A stretch of 64,000 bases of DNA from Rugamonas rubra (GCF_900114705.1 NZ_FOTW01000026.1:43473-107472); one strand, 5' to 3'; counted from the stretch's first letter, positions 1 to 9,421 are shown. The notes: generated by a model not told the origin, from the letters alone. A program made the numbers and translations.

Positions 1-150
1 GCGCTCGGCGACCTCGCATACCTCGGCGCGGCTTTCGCCTTGCGACAGCCGGTACTCCACGACGTCACGCTGGATTTCCATGTCGGTGAGTGGATCGGCC
101 GCCGCGAGCGGCGCCGCGATCAAGGCGGCGAGTATCAACCGCGTTTTCAT
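1..150 (-). CDS. Small exported phage protein, partial
   Basis: The gene reads leftward off the window edge, so only its N-terminus is visible. Translation from 150 begins MKTRLILAALIAAPLAAADP, a classic signal peptide with basic start, hydrophobic core and AxA-type cleavage site, followed by a charged stretch. Its ATG overlaps the TGA of the tail hydrolase gene (ATGA), so the two are probably translationally coupled. It could be a lysis accessory or tail-region exported protein; the function is not recognisable from 50 residues. Confidence 0.6.
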   Translation of the reverse strand, partial: MKTRLILAALIAAPLAAADPLTDMEIQRDVVEYRLSQGESRAEVCEVAER

Positions 151-2117
151 GCGGCCGATGGATCAACCGCCCAGAGCATCGGGTGCGCGATGTCGAGCGT
201 TACGTGCCCTGCTGCCCCGGTGCCGTAGATGACAACCTCGTGGCGCATAAAAGCCAGTGCGCCGTGAATGGCCGAACCGCCTTTTTTGAACTGATACGGA
301 GGGGTATCAAGAGTCAGCGAGTACGCCTCGTTGATTGGCGTTACCACATCTAGACAACGGCACGAATAGGACTTGTCAGCGCCAGTGGTTGCCGTGCTTA
401 CCGTTACTGCCAGTTCGGGTGGCGTCACGTTGAGTGGCGCTCCCGAACCAGGCGTGTTTCCGCTGGAGATGCGAACACGGGCCAAGCCTTCCACCACGTC
501 GCCGAAGGCGTAGTTGGATGCCGACACGGCGATGCGCACGGTAACCACCGACCCTGCCGCCAAGCCGCTGATGACCAGCCGTTGATTGTTGCCCAGTGGA
601 TCGCCATCAACCGCCTCGGTGCGCGGTACGATAGAGCAAACTACAGCCTGCGACCCCGCCGAGTTGATGACGACAAGGCCTGTAGCGATAGTCCCGGTAA
701 TCGTTCCCGAGCCGACCGAAGTAGTGCCTGCAGTTCCTTGCAGCAGAGCGTTGTCAAAATAGATCTTCCCGCTCGCCACTACGTCGCATGCCATCGGGTA
801 GGTTGCGCGGCTGGCCGGGAAGTAGTTCAACAGTGCCTGTGCGATACGCTTTGCGCCAGCCCATGCCCCAAGCCGGGCGTCATGAGCGTTGTCCGCAAGC
901 ATGCCGGTCGAAGGCAGGCCAACAACGCTTGCGGGATCAGCATACAGCAGGCCGTTGGCGCTGCCCATCCATGTGTTGACGTAGCGACCGCCGATCTGCG
1001 GCAAGTACGACTGCGCCCAGCGATTAACAGGAGCCAACTTGGCGGACAGCGCGCCGGTGCCGCCAGTATTCGGAGGGATGGAGGTGAGTACCGGTTTCAC
1101 GCCGAGTTGGACGCATCGGTCCATTAGAGGCTTGATACTGGCGATTGAGTAATCGGCAGTAAAACCCCGTGCATAGACGTTGTTGGTGCCTACTTTGAAG
1201 AGCGCAACGGAAGCGCCTGTACCCATCGCGGATTCAATCACAGATTGCAGGCCATCGCTGTCAGCACCGCCCGCGCTGTAGTTTCCGACGATCTTGAAAG
1301 TTGCCCCGCACATCGCTTTTGCCCAGATCACCGAGCCATAACCAGCCTCCTGCCATGCCAGATACATGATTGGGGCGAAGCCGCCGGAGACTGGAATATA
1401 TGGGCCGGTCGTCGCGTAGGTCACGCTCGTGACTAACGCGCCCGAAAGCGTGTGGGACAGAATCAGTGCGTTTATCTGGTTAAGCTTCGAATCGACCATG
1501 CCGGCGAATGTAACACGGTCTCCCGTATAGGCGTTTTGGCCTGTCTGAGGCGACGTAATCGTTGCCGTTGCCGTGCCGTTTCCGTTATCCACGATGGTGA
1601 CTGGCACCTCCACGGAATGCTTCTGAGCGGTGGAGTCGCCCAGAATTACAACGCCGTCCCGTGGACGTGGGGCCGGGATATTAAGCACCGCCGCCCCCAC
1701 CAGCACATCAACGCTGCCGGCCGAGCATGAGATCAGGAACTGCTGCGTGCCGGCGTAGGCCGGCGTGGTGAAGCTGCCGGCGCCAATTGCCCACGACCGC
1801 AGCGAGTTCGTCCCGCCCAGCACCGGGTCCAGCAGGTAGGCGACGCCGGTGGTATTGGCCGCGCCGGTGATGGTCAAGGCCTGGCCCTCGGGAAGCGAGA
1901 TCGGCACCTGCTCGCCGGCCTTGATCGAGGCACGGCCGCCGCCGACCAGCGGCTGGGCCTGCTGCACCGGCTGCACCGGCACGAAATAGGTGTCGCCGCC
2001 AGTCAGGGTAGCCGTCGCCTGCTTCGCCGCGATCAAACCGGCTTCGGTGCCGGCGTCCAGCGCCACAATGGCGTTCGCCGGGTATTTGTCGTATGCGCAA
2101 AGCAGGCGAATGGTCAT
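147..2117 (-). CDS. Phage tail protein with SGNH/GDSL hydrolase domain
   Basis: 656 aa, last large gene of the visible late operon. After an N-terminal part of about 150 residues resembling virion-attachment sequence, an SGNH hydrolase fold is indicated by VVILGDS (Ser162, block I), a Gly-Asn pair near 278-279 (block II), GTNN at 310-313 (block III) and DNAH at 409-412 (catalytic Asp/His, block V). Such domains in tail spikes deacetylate or de-esterify surface polysaccharide. The C-terminal third is beta-rich with no recognised domain. The role as receptor-binding depolymerase is inferred from position and fold; the substrate is unknown. Confidence 0.75.
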   Translation of the reverse strand: MTIRLLCAYDKYPANAIVALDAGTEAGLIAAKQATATLTGGDTYFVPVQPVQQAQPLVGGGRASIKAGEQVPISLPEGQALTITGAANTTGVAYLLDPVLGGTNSLRSWAIGAGSFTTPAYAGTQQFLISCSAGSVDVLVGAAVLNIPAPRPRDGVVILGDSTAQKHSVEVPVTIVDNGNGTATATITSPQTGQNAYTGDRVTFAGMVDSKLNQINALILSHTLSGALVTSVTYATTGPYIPVSGGFAPIMYLAWQEAGYGSVIWAKAMCGATFKIVGNYSAGGADSDGLQSVIESAMGTGASVALFKVGTNNVYARGFTADYSIASIKPLMDRCVQLGVKPVLTSIPPNTGGTGALSAKLAPVNRWAQSYLPQIGGRYVNTWMGSANGLLYADPASVVGLPSTGMLADNAHDARLGAWAGAKRIAQALLNYFPASRATYPMACDVVASGKIYFDNALLQGTAGTTSVGSGTITGTIATGLVVINSAGSQAVVCSIVPRTEAVDGDPLGNNQRLVISGLAAGSVVTVRIAVSASNYAFGDVVEGLARVRISSGNTPGSGAPLNVTPPELAVTVSTATTGADKSYSCRCLDVVTPINEAYSLTLDTPPYQFKKGGSAIHGALAFMRHEVVIYGTGAAGHVTLDIAHPMLWAVDPSAA

Positions 2118-2118
2118 A

Positions 2119-2304
2119 TCAGTCCTTCGTGAGGGTTTCGGCGTAGGCCACGGCGGCCGGATCGGTGTCGACGACGCCGGCCAGGCTGTCGACCAGCTCG
2201 GCGTCGATCTCGATCACGTCATTGCATGTGCCGTAATCGCAGACCACGAGCACGCGCGCCTTGACGGTGCTAGGCGCTTTTGCCTTGCTATCTTTTTCTG
2301 CCAT
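2119..2304 (-). CDS. Small phage head-region protein, unknown function
   Basis: 61 aa, acidic, beginning with a Lys/Ala-rich tail and then an alternating hydrophobic stretch (VKARVLVVCDYG) ending in an acidic helix. It lies between the major capsid gene and the tail hydrolase in the same leftward operon, one base from the next start. Position suits a head decoration or head-tail joining accessory, but no domain is recognised. Confidence 0.6.
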   Translation of the reverse strand: MAEKDSKAKAPSTVKARVLVVCDYGTCNDVIEIDAELVDSLAGVVDTDPAAVAYAETLTKD

Positions 2305-2367
2305 GTTTTTCTCCAGGTGGTGATACGCGGCAGGCCGAAGCCCGCCGCAGATTGGGGCAGCGTTCGG

Positions 2368-3588
2368 TTAGGTCGCCGACTGCTGGTACAACTTGATGCC
2401 GTTGACGTCGAGCAGGTTGCCGCCGGCGCGGGACCAGGCCAGGAAGCCGACCTGTCCTTTGCTCGCGAACGCCGAGTCTTCGAAGCGGAACAGGATGAAA
2501 TCCAGCACGTCGCGGATCATGTACTTGGAGAAATCGCCGAAGCCGATTGTCTTGGCGTTGGCGGCTGGCTGGGCCATGTCGTTGTTGATCGCCACGTCCG
2601 AACCCAGCAGTTGCGCCGGCGTGCCGGTCTTGATGCCAGCCTCGTAGGACTCTGCCCAGATCGGGCGACCCGAGCCGTCCTTGATCTTGCGGACGACCTT
2701 GCGGGTTTGTTGGTGCATCATGAAACGGCAGGTGCCTGCATCCTGATAGGCTTGGTCGATCGATTCCTGCAGGTCGACCAGGTCGTCATACAGTACGGTC
2801 ACCGTCTGGCCGGTGGCGCCGATCTTGCCAACCGATGCGGCGGGAACATAACCCAGGGGCTGGCCGGTACCGCTGCCGACAGTGAAGCCCTTGTTCATGG
2901 TGCGGCCGAGGCGATCGCGGATGCGCTTGTTGACCATGGCGATGATGTCGATCGAGCTGTCCATCAGCAGCTCGATCGGAATCGTGATGATCTTCGAGCT
3001 GGCCTTGAATGTGTTCAGGCCGACGGTGCCGAACGAGGCGTCACCGGAAGTTGCTCCTGTGTTTTCCGGAACCCACTCGCCTTCCTCGGCCGTACCGTCC
3101 GATGTCGGGTATCCCAGCGGATTGCCTTGCGAGGTCGTGATGCTGCTAGCCAGGCCGCGCATGCCGCCGTAAGCCTTCAACGCGTCGATCAGTTCCTTGG
3201 CGACGTCGGTCTGGACGGTGTAACCACCCTGGCTCGGCGCCGTGGTGGACATGGTGTTGCGAATGTCAGCCATCTCTTCGCGCGTCATATTCGCCGGACC
3301 TTCGCGCAGCAGTTTGGCGAACAGCGCGCGCGGCTTGTTGCTCTCGGCGTTCGCGCCGGGGTTGCGGCGGAATGTTTCGACGTCGCGGTTGTGGTCTTCA
3401 ATTTCCAGCGCCATCACCTTCTCGACGGCGGTGATTTCGTTCTCGATGCCGTCGATCTTGTCGGCGCGCTCGTCGAAGGTTGTCTGGTCTTCCTTCGTCC
3501 AGGCGCGGTCGCCTTTCTGCTCCATCTGGTTGCGCGCTTCCTTCGCGAGTTGCTGACGCTGCTCGCGCAATGCTTGAATCGATTTCAT
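2368..3588 (-). CDS. Phage major capsid protein, HK97 fold
   Basis: 406 aa, the usual size for an HK97-family major capsid protein with an N-terminal delta domain. Residues 1 to about 105 form a charged, coiled-coil-rich scaffold (MKSIQALREQRQQLAKEAR onward) normally removed by the prohead protease. The remainder has family features: an SGGYTVQTDV-type start of the mature N-arm, a long E-loop/P-domain segment, and the VGFLAWSRAGG C-terminal strand. It lies directly after the ClpP-type protease gene, the conserved order portal-protease-capsid. Confidence 0.92.
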   Translation of the reverse strand: MKSIQALREQRQQLAKEARNQMEQKGDRAWTKEDQTTFDERADKIDGIENEITAVEKVMALEIEDHNRDVETFRRNPGANAESNKPRALFAKLLREGPANMTREEMADIRNTMSTTAPSQGGYTVQTDVAKELIDALKAYGGMRGLASSITTSQGNPLGYPTSDGTAEEGEWVPENTGATSGDASFGTVGLNTFKASSKIITIPIELLMDSSIDIIAMVNKRIRDRLGRTMNKGFTVGSGTGQPLGYVPAASVGKIGATGQTVTVLYDDLVDLQESIDQAYQDAGTCRFMMHQQTRKVVRKIKDGSGRPIWAESYEAGIKTGTPAQLLGSDVAINNDMAQPAANAKTIGFGDFSKYMIRDVLDFILFRFEDSAFASKGQVGFLAWSRAGGNLLDVNGIKLYQQSAT

Positions 3589-3654
3589 ATGGGTTCCTTG
3601 GTTGGACGTAAAAAATGCCGCGCGAGGCGGCCGGTATCGGGGTGCGCGAGCGCG

Positions 3655-4350
3655 TTATCCGAATTCGTGCAGGCGCAGGCGGTTGGCGTTGCGCTGGCGG
3701 ACGGCTTCCCAATGCGTCGGGTCGTCTTCTTTGGCGGTGATCTTCGGCGCGTTGTTGTAAGCCGTGAGATCCCATTTGTTTTCGACCTTGGCCGTCTCGC
3801 TAATCGAATCGACGAAGCCGTTGGCGAGCGCCTCGTCGGCGGTGAACCAGGTTTCAGCCTTCATCCAGGCGACGATCTCGTCGTTGGACTTGCCGGTCTT
3901 GCGCGCGTAGTCGGCGACGATCGATTGGTCGATCTTGCCCAGCAGCGCGGCGGTCTGGATCAAGTCGTCATCGTTGCCGTATGCCATGGTCCACGCCTTG
4001 TGGATCATGTAGAAGCTGCCCCGTGCGATGTCCACCGACGCGCAGGCGGCGGTGACGTAGGTCGCGGCGCTGGCCGCCAGGCCTTCGATGACCGCGTGCA
4101 CGTTGCCGTGAGCGGCGATCGCTGCGGCCATGGCGCGCCCGTCGAAGACGTCCCCGCCGGGCGAGTTGACGCGCAGCGTGACCTTCTTGCCGCTCATGCC
4201 TGCCAGCTCCTTGTTGAATTCGGCGGCGCCAACGCCCCAATACGGGTCGATGACGTCGTACAGGAACAGAGTTTCCGGCTCGGCCTCGGATCGAATCTTC
4301 GCCGGCGCCCGGTCTGCGTTATTGCGAATCAGCTGTACTAATTTCTTCAT
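3655..4350 (-). CDS. ClpP-like prohead protease
   Basis: 231 aa when started at the ATG at 4350; an upstream in-frame extension is Arg/Pro-rich and overlaps the portal gene more deeply, so it is not used. ClpP/S14 signature: NSPGGDVFDG near 62-71, nucleophile Ser94 in GLAASAATY and His117 in SFYMIHKAW. It matures the capsid by cutting off the delta domain. The start overlaps the portal 3' end by 32 bases and the capsid gene follows. Confidence 0.9.
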   Translation of the reverse strand: MKKLVQLIRNNADRAPAKIRSEAEPETLFLYDVIDPYWGVGAAEFNKELAGMSGKKVTLRVNSPGGDVFDGRAMAAAIAAHGNVHAVIEGLAASAATYVTAACASVDIARGSFYMIHKAWTMAYGNDDDLIQTAALLGKIDQSIVADYARKTGKSNDEIVAWMKAETWFTADEALANGFVDSISETAKVENKWDLTAYNNAPKITAKEDDPTHWEAVRQRNANRLRLHEFG

Positions 4351-5602
4351 TTTTATCCTTGGTTGCGGAGGCGGGCGCCGCCGGCTTATCCGGGCGGTAC
4401 AACACATCGCCGCCGTCGACCGGCGGGAGGTTCTTGATACGGCGTGCTTCATTGATCGTCATCCAGCCCGGCCCTTGGGATCCGCCAACGCACTGGCGCA
4501 TATAGTCGCCCTCGGCCTTCGAATCCCCGGACATCAGCGATTCCATCTTGTGCTCGACAAACGGCGACGCCCGGCGGAACAGCTTGCGGTTCAATTCCTG
4601 CCGCACGACATCCAAGTGCGCCTGCATTGAAAACTTGATGAACCCCAGGGTTTGCGCTTGCACGCCAGATCCCCAGGAGCTGGTTGTTTCCTGTGCTCCG
4701 ATCATGTGGGCCGGCACGCCGAAGGCGCGCGCAATGTCGATCACTTGATACTTACGCGATTCCAGCAACTGGGCGTCGCCGGCGGTCATGGACATTTCTT
4801 TCAGGTCCACGTCCTTTGGCAGCACCATCGGCGCGCCGGCGTTGCGGACGCCGGCATATTTCCTTGTGTACTCGGTGCGCAACAACTCGACTTGCTCCGG
4901 ATCGAGCTTTGCAACGGTGGTCAAAACATGCTTCGGCGCGGCGCCGTTCGCGAAAAAGCTACCCGAGAACGTGTCGGCCGCCAAAGCCACGCCGATGCAT
5001 TGAAACGCGCCCCATTGGATGGCGGACATGCTGCGGATGCCGTTAAATCCAAAGCCTGTGAAATGCAGCATGTCGTCCTGGTGCACCGGGCGGGTACGGC
5101 CGTCATCGCCAGTAACGCTATAAATCAGAAAGTCGCCGACCTTTCGCCCGGTCACCAGGTCGGGATTGTGCGGACGGAGGGCGCTGATCTTGGCGCCGGA
5201 GCGGACAATCTCGACATACCCGTCGCCGCGCATCATCCGGGACTGCATGACCCAACTCCACATCGCGGCGGCGGTCCAGTTGGCGATCGGCTCCTCGTTG
5301 AGCAGCCACCACAAATCGGGTTGGATGCTTTCGCGTTCGCCGTCGACCTCGCGATATATCGAGACGGGAATGGACCCCAGGGTGCCGCCGAGCAGGCGCA
5401 CCGCAGCGAACACCGCGGACACGCGCATCGCCGTCTCCGCCGTAACGGGATAGCCGGATGCGGATGGCACGCCGCCCAGCATCGCAATGATTTGCGGATC
5501 GCTCGAGTGGACCACTGTGGCGGCGTTCTGGATTGCTCCAGTTGCGGTCGCGGGGGCACCGGCGCCGAACATGGCCGCCAGTTTTTTAAGAGGATTGATC
5601 AT
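4319..5602 (-). CDS. Phage portal protein, HK97 family
   Basis: 427 aa, standard length for an HK97-type portal. It has the early segment with AVFAAVRLLGGTLGSIPVSIY, a central LRPHNPDLV loop, ALAADTFSGSFFANGAAPKHVL and the FGVPAHMIGAQETTSSWGSG motif typical of phage_portal family members. The portal dodecamer forms the DNA gate at one capsid vertex and docks the terminase. It starts 3 bases after the terminase stop. Confidence 0.93.
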   Translation of the reverse strand: MINPLKKLAAMFGAGAPATATGAIQNAATVVHSSDPQIIAMLGGVPSASGYPVTAETAMRVSAVFAAVRLLGGTLGSIPVSIYREVDGERESIQPDLWWLLNEEPIANWTAAAMWSWVMQSRMMRGDGYVEIVRSGAKISALRPHNPDLVTGRKVGDFLIYSVTGDDGRTRPVHQDDMLHFTGFGFNGIRSMSAIQWGAFQCIGVALAADTFSGSFFANGAAPKHVLTTVAKLDPEQVELLRTEYTRKYAGVRNAGAPMVLPKDVDLKEMSMTAGDAQLLESRKYQVIDIARAFGVPAHMIGAQETTSSWGSGVQAQTLGFIKFSMQAHLDVVRQELNRKLFRRASPFVEHKMESLMSGDSKAEGDYMRQCVGGSQGPGWMTINEARRIKNLPPVDGGDVLYRPDKPAAPASATKDKNEEISTADSQ

Positions 5603-5605
5603 CGG

Positions 5606-7309
5606 TTATAGGCTAATAATTTGCACTTCTTCTTCGGGATCGGCATGCAAAATTCGGCCGATAGCCATAATCAGCGCGACCGCGCCATCGATTTTGTTGT
5701 CCTCGCCCTGCTTGATCGGGCGCACCACATCGTCGTTGCCCGGCAAGTATTTGCCGATGACGTTCGATATGCACCAGGTCATGATCGGATTGCCATCGTG
5801 GTGGAACCGTCCCGACGCGATTGCCGACTCCAGTTCCTTCATCGGGTCGCTCATGTTCGTGTAGTTCTGGGTGACCACGATGGGGTTGAGCCCTTCGTCG
5901 TCCAGCTGGTGCGATAAGCCGGTCGCGCCGTGCGGATCAATCGGGCATTCGTCAACTGGTGAAACCTTGTTGACCTCAATGGCCGACGCCAGTATTTCGC
6001 GATAGTCGACCTCGGCGCCCTCCGTCTCATCGAGCAAGCCGGCGTTGACCCATGCCTGGAACCGCTCGGCCATCCGCTTGTTGTCGGTGTCGCGCACCGT
6101 TTCCTCTGGCACCCAGAACTTGGGCCCGACGCTGTAGTAGTGCCGCCGACCGTCGATATCCCGGTGGTACACCTTGGCCATGCTGTTCATGTCCAACTTG
6201 CGCGCCAGGTCGAATCCCAGCACGCAGGATTGGCCTTCGAACTGTTCTTGCGTCAGCGTCTTGTCCTCGCAGCCGCGCCACTTTTCCAGGTTGTAGAAGC
6301 CGGTCTTTGCCGACGTCCACACATTAAGGTGCTTGGTCTTGAACGTGTTGGTGAAGCGCGCGCTGCGGATCGCCTTTTGCTGCTGGCTTTCCAGGTAGGT
6401 GAGGAACACCGACACGCCCATGTTCGGGTTGGCCTTGGCCAGCACCCTTGGATCGGTCCAGTCGTCGCCCTCGTCGATGGTGAAAATCCAGCCGAACAAC
6501 TCGTCGTCCGGCACCGTGCCGTCCAGCATCTCCATTACCTGGCGCCGCTTGTCGTAGCACGGCCCTTCGATGTTCGCGCCTGCGGTCGTGATGATCAGGA
6601 TCAGCGGCTGCCGGCGCGCCCCCATGCCGGTCAGCATGGTCTCGTAGAGGGCCGCGCTGCCGTGCTCGTGGTACTCATCGATGATCGCGCACGACGGCGA
6701 TGCGCCATCGCCCGGGTTGCCGATCAGCGGTTCGAAGCGGCTGCCGTCATCCGGGCGGTTCATGTTCGACGCGTTCACTTCGATGCCGGCCGCCTCGATC
6801 AGCAGCGGCGTGCGCTTGACCATCAGGCGAGCGGGACGGAAGACTTCCAACGCCTGCTTTTCCGTGGTGGCGCCCGAGTAGACCTCGGCGCCGAACTCGT
6901 TGTCAGCGATGAACATCGCGATCGCCACGCCGGCGCCGATGACGGACTTGCCATTCTTGCGGCAGACTTCCCAATAGCTTTCGCGGAAACGGCGGAAGCC
7001 GGTCTTCTTGACCTTCCAGCCAAAGGTGCAGGCCAGGCCAAATTTCTGCCACGGCTCCAGCGTCACTAGTTGGCGTTTGAACCCCCACTCACCCTTTGTG
7101 TGCGGCAGCAACTCGATTAGGTTCAGCTTCTTCTCGGCCTCGGCAGCGTCGAACTTGTACGCGTAAGCGCGCTTGCGGCTGGCGGCCAGGTCATCCAGGT
7201 GCCGCTGGCATGCGAGTTTGACCCATCGGCATGCCGGTAGCCGGCCGGCCACGATATCGCGCGCGTACTTGTTTGCCTGCTCGACGCACGGGTATTTTTT
7301 ATCAGCCAT
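5606..7309 (-). CDS. terL: Terminase large subunit
   Basis: 567 aa from the ATG at 7309, which overlaps the small-subunit stop by 8 bases; a longer upstream reading runs antisense-like through that gene. It powers packaging and cuts DNA at the portal. ATPase: Walker A variant CRKNGKS at about 116-122, Walker B with catalytic Glu in CAIIDEYHEHG. The C-terminal nuclease contains GFDLARKLDMNSMAKV with the first metal-binding Asp, and a later acidic cluster near DECPIDPHG. This arrangement is that of the Terminase_1 (HK97-type) family. Confidence 0.93.
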   Translation of the reverse strand: MADKKYPCVEQANKYARDIVAGRLPACRWVKLACQRHLDDLAASRKRAYAYKFDAAEAEKKLNLIELLPHTKGEWGFKRQLVTLEPWQKFGLACTFGWKVKKTGFRRFRESYWEVCRKNGKSVIGAGVAIAMFIADNEFGAEVYSGATTEKQALEVFRPARLMVKRTPLLIEAAGIEVNASNMNRPDDGSRFEPLIGNPGDGASPSCAIIDEYHEHGSAALYETMLTGMGARRQPLILIITTAGANIEGPCYDKRRQVMEMLDGTVPDDELFGWIFTIDEGDDWTDPRVLAKANPNMGVSVFLTYLESQQQKAIRSARFTNTFKTKHLNVWTSAKTGFYNLEKWRGCEDKTLTQEQFEGQSCVLGFDLARKLDMNSMAKVYHRDIDGRRHYYSVGPKFWVPEETVRDTDNKRMAERFQAWVNAGLLDETEGAEVDYREILASAIEVNKVSPVDECPIDPHGATGLSHQLDDEGLNPIVVTQNYTNMSDPMKELESAIASGRFHHDGNPIMTWCISNVIGKYLPGNDDVVRPIKQGEDNKIDGAVALIMAIGRILHADPEEEVQIISL

Positions 7310-7787
7310 TAATGAGTTTGCCGAACGGGTTGTCCTTCTTCTTGTTCCCGCCGCCGACCAGACGCTGCCGGCTTGCCGGGTCAAGGCCCAGCATCGCGCC
7401 GAACGTGACCATCTGCTTGGCTGCCTCGGCGAGCGCGGTCAAGGCTGGGTTCTTGATCGGCCCGCCGGTGGCGCCTTCCACCACGATGCCGTTCTCGGCG
7501 ATGTGGGCAGCTGACGCGCGCCAGTTACCGTAGGCCATACAGAACGCCTCGACGTTGTGCAGGTCGGTTACCTGCAGCACCTTTTGCATGAGCAGCGGCG
7601 GCGCCACGCGCATCCACATGTCACGCGCTTCGCCGACGATCCACTCGGGCGGATCAATATTGGTGACCAGCCCAAAGTCCGGCTCGTCATTGTTGATAGC
7701 GCGCTTACCTGGATTGCCTGCGGCTTTCTTGCGGGCGGTTGGCTTCGGTTTTCGGCCCCGGCCGGCGATTGTTGCGATCCCGCCCAT
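7302..7787 (-). CDS. terS: Terminase small subunit, P27 family
   Basis: 161 aa. The basic N-terminus (GRGRKPKPTARKKAAGNPGK) followed by an acidic linker and a helical body is typical of P27-family small terminases that recognise the packaging site. An AAAGGT ribosome site precedes the ATG. It ends inside the terL start. By analogy with other HK97-like phages the cos site is expected in the 160-base region upstream (7788-7949), but I cannot identify it by eye. Confidence 0.85.
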   Translation of the reverse strand: MGGIATIAGRGRKPKPTARKKAAGNPGKRAINNDEPDFGLVTNIDPPEWIVGEARDMWMRVAPPLLMQKVLQVTDLHNVEAFCMAYGNWRASAAHIAENGIVVEGATGGPIKNPALTALAEAAKQMVTFGAMLGLDPASRQRLVGGGNKKKDNPFGKLING

Positions 7788-7949
7788 CGGCTACCTTTTG
7801 ACTTTTAATTTCGCGGGCGTGAAAAAAAGGGGGACTGGACGGTCTAGCCGGAAAAGCCCCTGCACTTTTGACCACCCCCGCCTTTGCGCCCTGGTCGAGA
7901 CGCTTCGCCGATGCCCTTGCTGCCGCACCACACGCCATCAGGGCGTCGA

Positions 7950-8384
7950 TCACGCGCGCGTTGGGTCTGCACTGCGTCGGCCAAAGCCACCGTCCTCGGT
8001 CGCAGTCTTGCGATCATGATGTGGCTTGCACAGCGACTGCCAGTTTCCATCGCTGTCCCAGAACAGTGCCTTGGCCTTGGTGATGGCACGCTCGTCACCA
8101 CTGTCCAGCGCGGCCTTGAGCTTATGCGGGGTGATGTGGTCAACCACGTTGGCCGGTACCGCTGGACGTCCTTCCTTTGCGCATGCCACGCAGAGCGGGT
8201 GCGCTCGGAGGTAAGCGGCCCTGGCCTTGCTCCATGCGCTGGTGTAACCGCGCTCGTGGGCGGTGCCACGCTGCTCGGCATCAGCTGCCTGGTTGGCCTT
8301 CTTGTGTTTGTCACAGTGGCCGGGCTTGTCGATCAAGGCGCCGCAGCCAGCTTGCCGGCAGATGGACTTGGCGCGGCGAGGCAT
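7950..8384 (-). CDS. HNH endonuclease
   Basis: 144 aa from the ATG at 8384, which overlaps the stop of the upstream small gene (TGATG). The N-terminal zinc knuckle C(R)QAGCGA...GHCDKH is followed by the HNH core: VVDHITPH, then FWDSDGNWQSLCKPHHDRK. HNH proteins next to cos-type terminases commonly act with terminase in packaging-initiation cleavage, which is the inferred role here. The position, two genes upstream in transcription of terS, is canonical. Confidence 0.9.
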   Translation of the reverse strand: MPRRAKSICRQAGCGALIDKPGHCDKHKKANQAADAEQRGTAHERGYTSAWSKARAAYLRAHPLCVACAKEGRPAVPANVVDHITPHKLKAALDSGDERAITKAKALFWDSDGNWQSLCKPHHDRKTATEDGGFGRRSADPTRA

Positions 8385-8563
8385 CAGCGGGCGACGCGCC
8401 AGGCTGCAGCGAACGAGGCGCTCACGCCCATGTGCTGGCGCCACAATCGATAGCTATTGATAAGGCGAACGGGCCAACGGCGGCGCTTGACGTCAATCCG
8501 CATGTGCCATTCTGCCGGCGCGCCGAGGACGTGGTTGTTGGATGGGTGTTGCACTTTGTTCAT
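8384..8563 (-). CDS. Small phage protein, 59 aa, coupled to HNH nuclease
   Basis: Starts MNKVQHPSNNHVLGAPAEWH and ends with a basic, aromatic C-terminus (RLWRQHMG...FAAAWRVAR). Its stop overlaps the ATG of the HNH gene in a TGATG junction, strong evidence that it is translated. Strongly basic overall, so nucleic-acid contact is plausible. No function is recognised. About 130 bases upstream of it (8564-8697) hold no supported gene. Confidence 0.6.
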   Translation of the reverse strand: MNKVQHPSNNHVLGAPAEWHMRIDVKRRRWPVRLINSYRLWRQHMGVSASFAAAWRVAR

Positions 8564-8697
8564 GCTCTGCTTTCGTGTGTCACAGCCCGGTCCGACAAAG
8601 CACCGCGATGCTCTGCGTAGGAGGCAATCGGCTCTTGTACGTCTGTGACGGCGCTGATATTGGATGCCGCCTCTGGAGCGCGCTGGCGGCTGCCGCG

Positions 8698-9072
8698 TTA
8701 AATGTTCAGTTCCAGGCCGCCGCCCTCGCCCACCAGGCGGTGGACGTTGGGGACCATGCCGCCCGTGGCGTACTTCTTGGCCGACGTGCGCGCCATGAAC
8801 TCCGCATGCGCCCGCTCGGTGCGCTCGCGCATCCAGGCATCGAAGCCCATCAGCACGGCCGGATGTTCCGGTGGCGCGGCGGGCGGCTCGCGGCGCTCCA
8901 GCGTGTAGCTGGAGAACGCACGCTCCATGCTGGCGAGGTCGTCCGGGTAATACTCACAGTCGACCGTGACGAACTGCCCGGCGCGACAGTGCAGGCTGAA
9001 CGAAGCCGTATGCCTGGGCAGACCTAGCGCGTCGAGCAGCTCCCGGCTGATCTGGTGTCCGAGAATCGGCAT
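8698..9072 (-). CDS. Phage protein of unknown function, 124 aa
   Basis: Begins MPILGHQISRELLDALGLPR and contains a mixed alpha/beta first half (FVTVDCEYYPDDLASMERAF), a Pro-rich spacer and a helical second half. It is part of the leftward operon between the lysis-like small genes and the HNH gene. Composition matches neighbouring phage genes. No domain is recognised. Confidence 0.65.
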   Translation of the reverse strand: MPILGHQISRELLDALGLPRHTASFSLHCRAGQFVTVDCEYYPDDLASMERAFSSYTLERREPPAAPPEHPAVLMGFDAWMRERTERAHAEFMARTSAKKYATGGMVPNVHRLVGEGGGLELNI

Positions 9073-9083
9073 ATCAACTTCCT

Positions 9084-9278
9084 TCAGTATGGTTTAGCCG
9101 GCGGCACCATGGCGGCCGTGGCGCTGGCCGAGGTACCGGTGGCGCCGTAGCCCTTGGCGCGCAGGATTTCGCGGGCGCGCTCGGCGTCTTGCAGTTGGGC
9201 GGCGAGCTGGTCGAGCTGCTTGCCGTCGCGCTCGCGGACGGCGCGCAGGATCAGCTCTCGGTAGTGGCGCGGCTTCAT
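9084..9278 (-). CDS. Small helical phage protein, 64 aa
   Basis: Started at the ATG at 9278, two bases after the stop of the 46-aa membrane protein gene; longer readings pass through that gene out of frame. The protein is a charged helix (YRELILRAVRERDGKQLDQL...RAREILRAKGYGA) with a low-complexity tail. It resembles small helical proteins next to holins in betaproteobacterial prophages, but that is context, not homology. Confidence 0.55.
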   Translation of the reverse strand: MKPRHYRELILRAVRERDGKQLDQLAAQLQDAERAREILRAKGYGATGTSASATAAMVPPAKPY

Positions 9279-9280
9279 GG

Positions 9281-9421
9281 TCAGGCTGTTGCCGCGTGCA
9301 GCAGCGGCTTGAGCAACGACCAGAGCCACGGCAGGCCGAAGATGGCAGCGGTCGCCACGGTGGCACCGATCACGATCCCGGCAACGCACAGGCCGATGAT
9401 GGCCGATCCGATAGCATCCAT
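9281..9421 (-). CDS. Tiny membrane protein, holin candidate
   Basis: 46 aa: MDAIGSAIIGLCVAGIVIGA, then a continuous hydrophobic helix through IFGLPWLW and a short amphipathic end. It has one or two transmembrane segments and almost no charge. Size and location at the promoter-proximal end of the small late genes suit a minimal holin or holin-like protein. No separate endolysin gene is visible in this part of the operon, so the lysis role is an inference. Confidence 0.5.
   Translation of the reverse strand: MDAIGSAIIGLCVAGIVIGATVATAAIFGLPWLWSLLKPLLHAATA

Noticed and set aside
1990..4341. Long rightward open frame (783 codons) over the capsid and protease genes
   Set aside because: It is antisense to genes with clear capsid and protease motifs. 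The translation is His/Arg/Val/Asp-rich without domains, a usual artefact of GC-rich codon bias.
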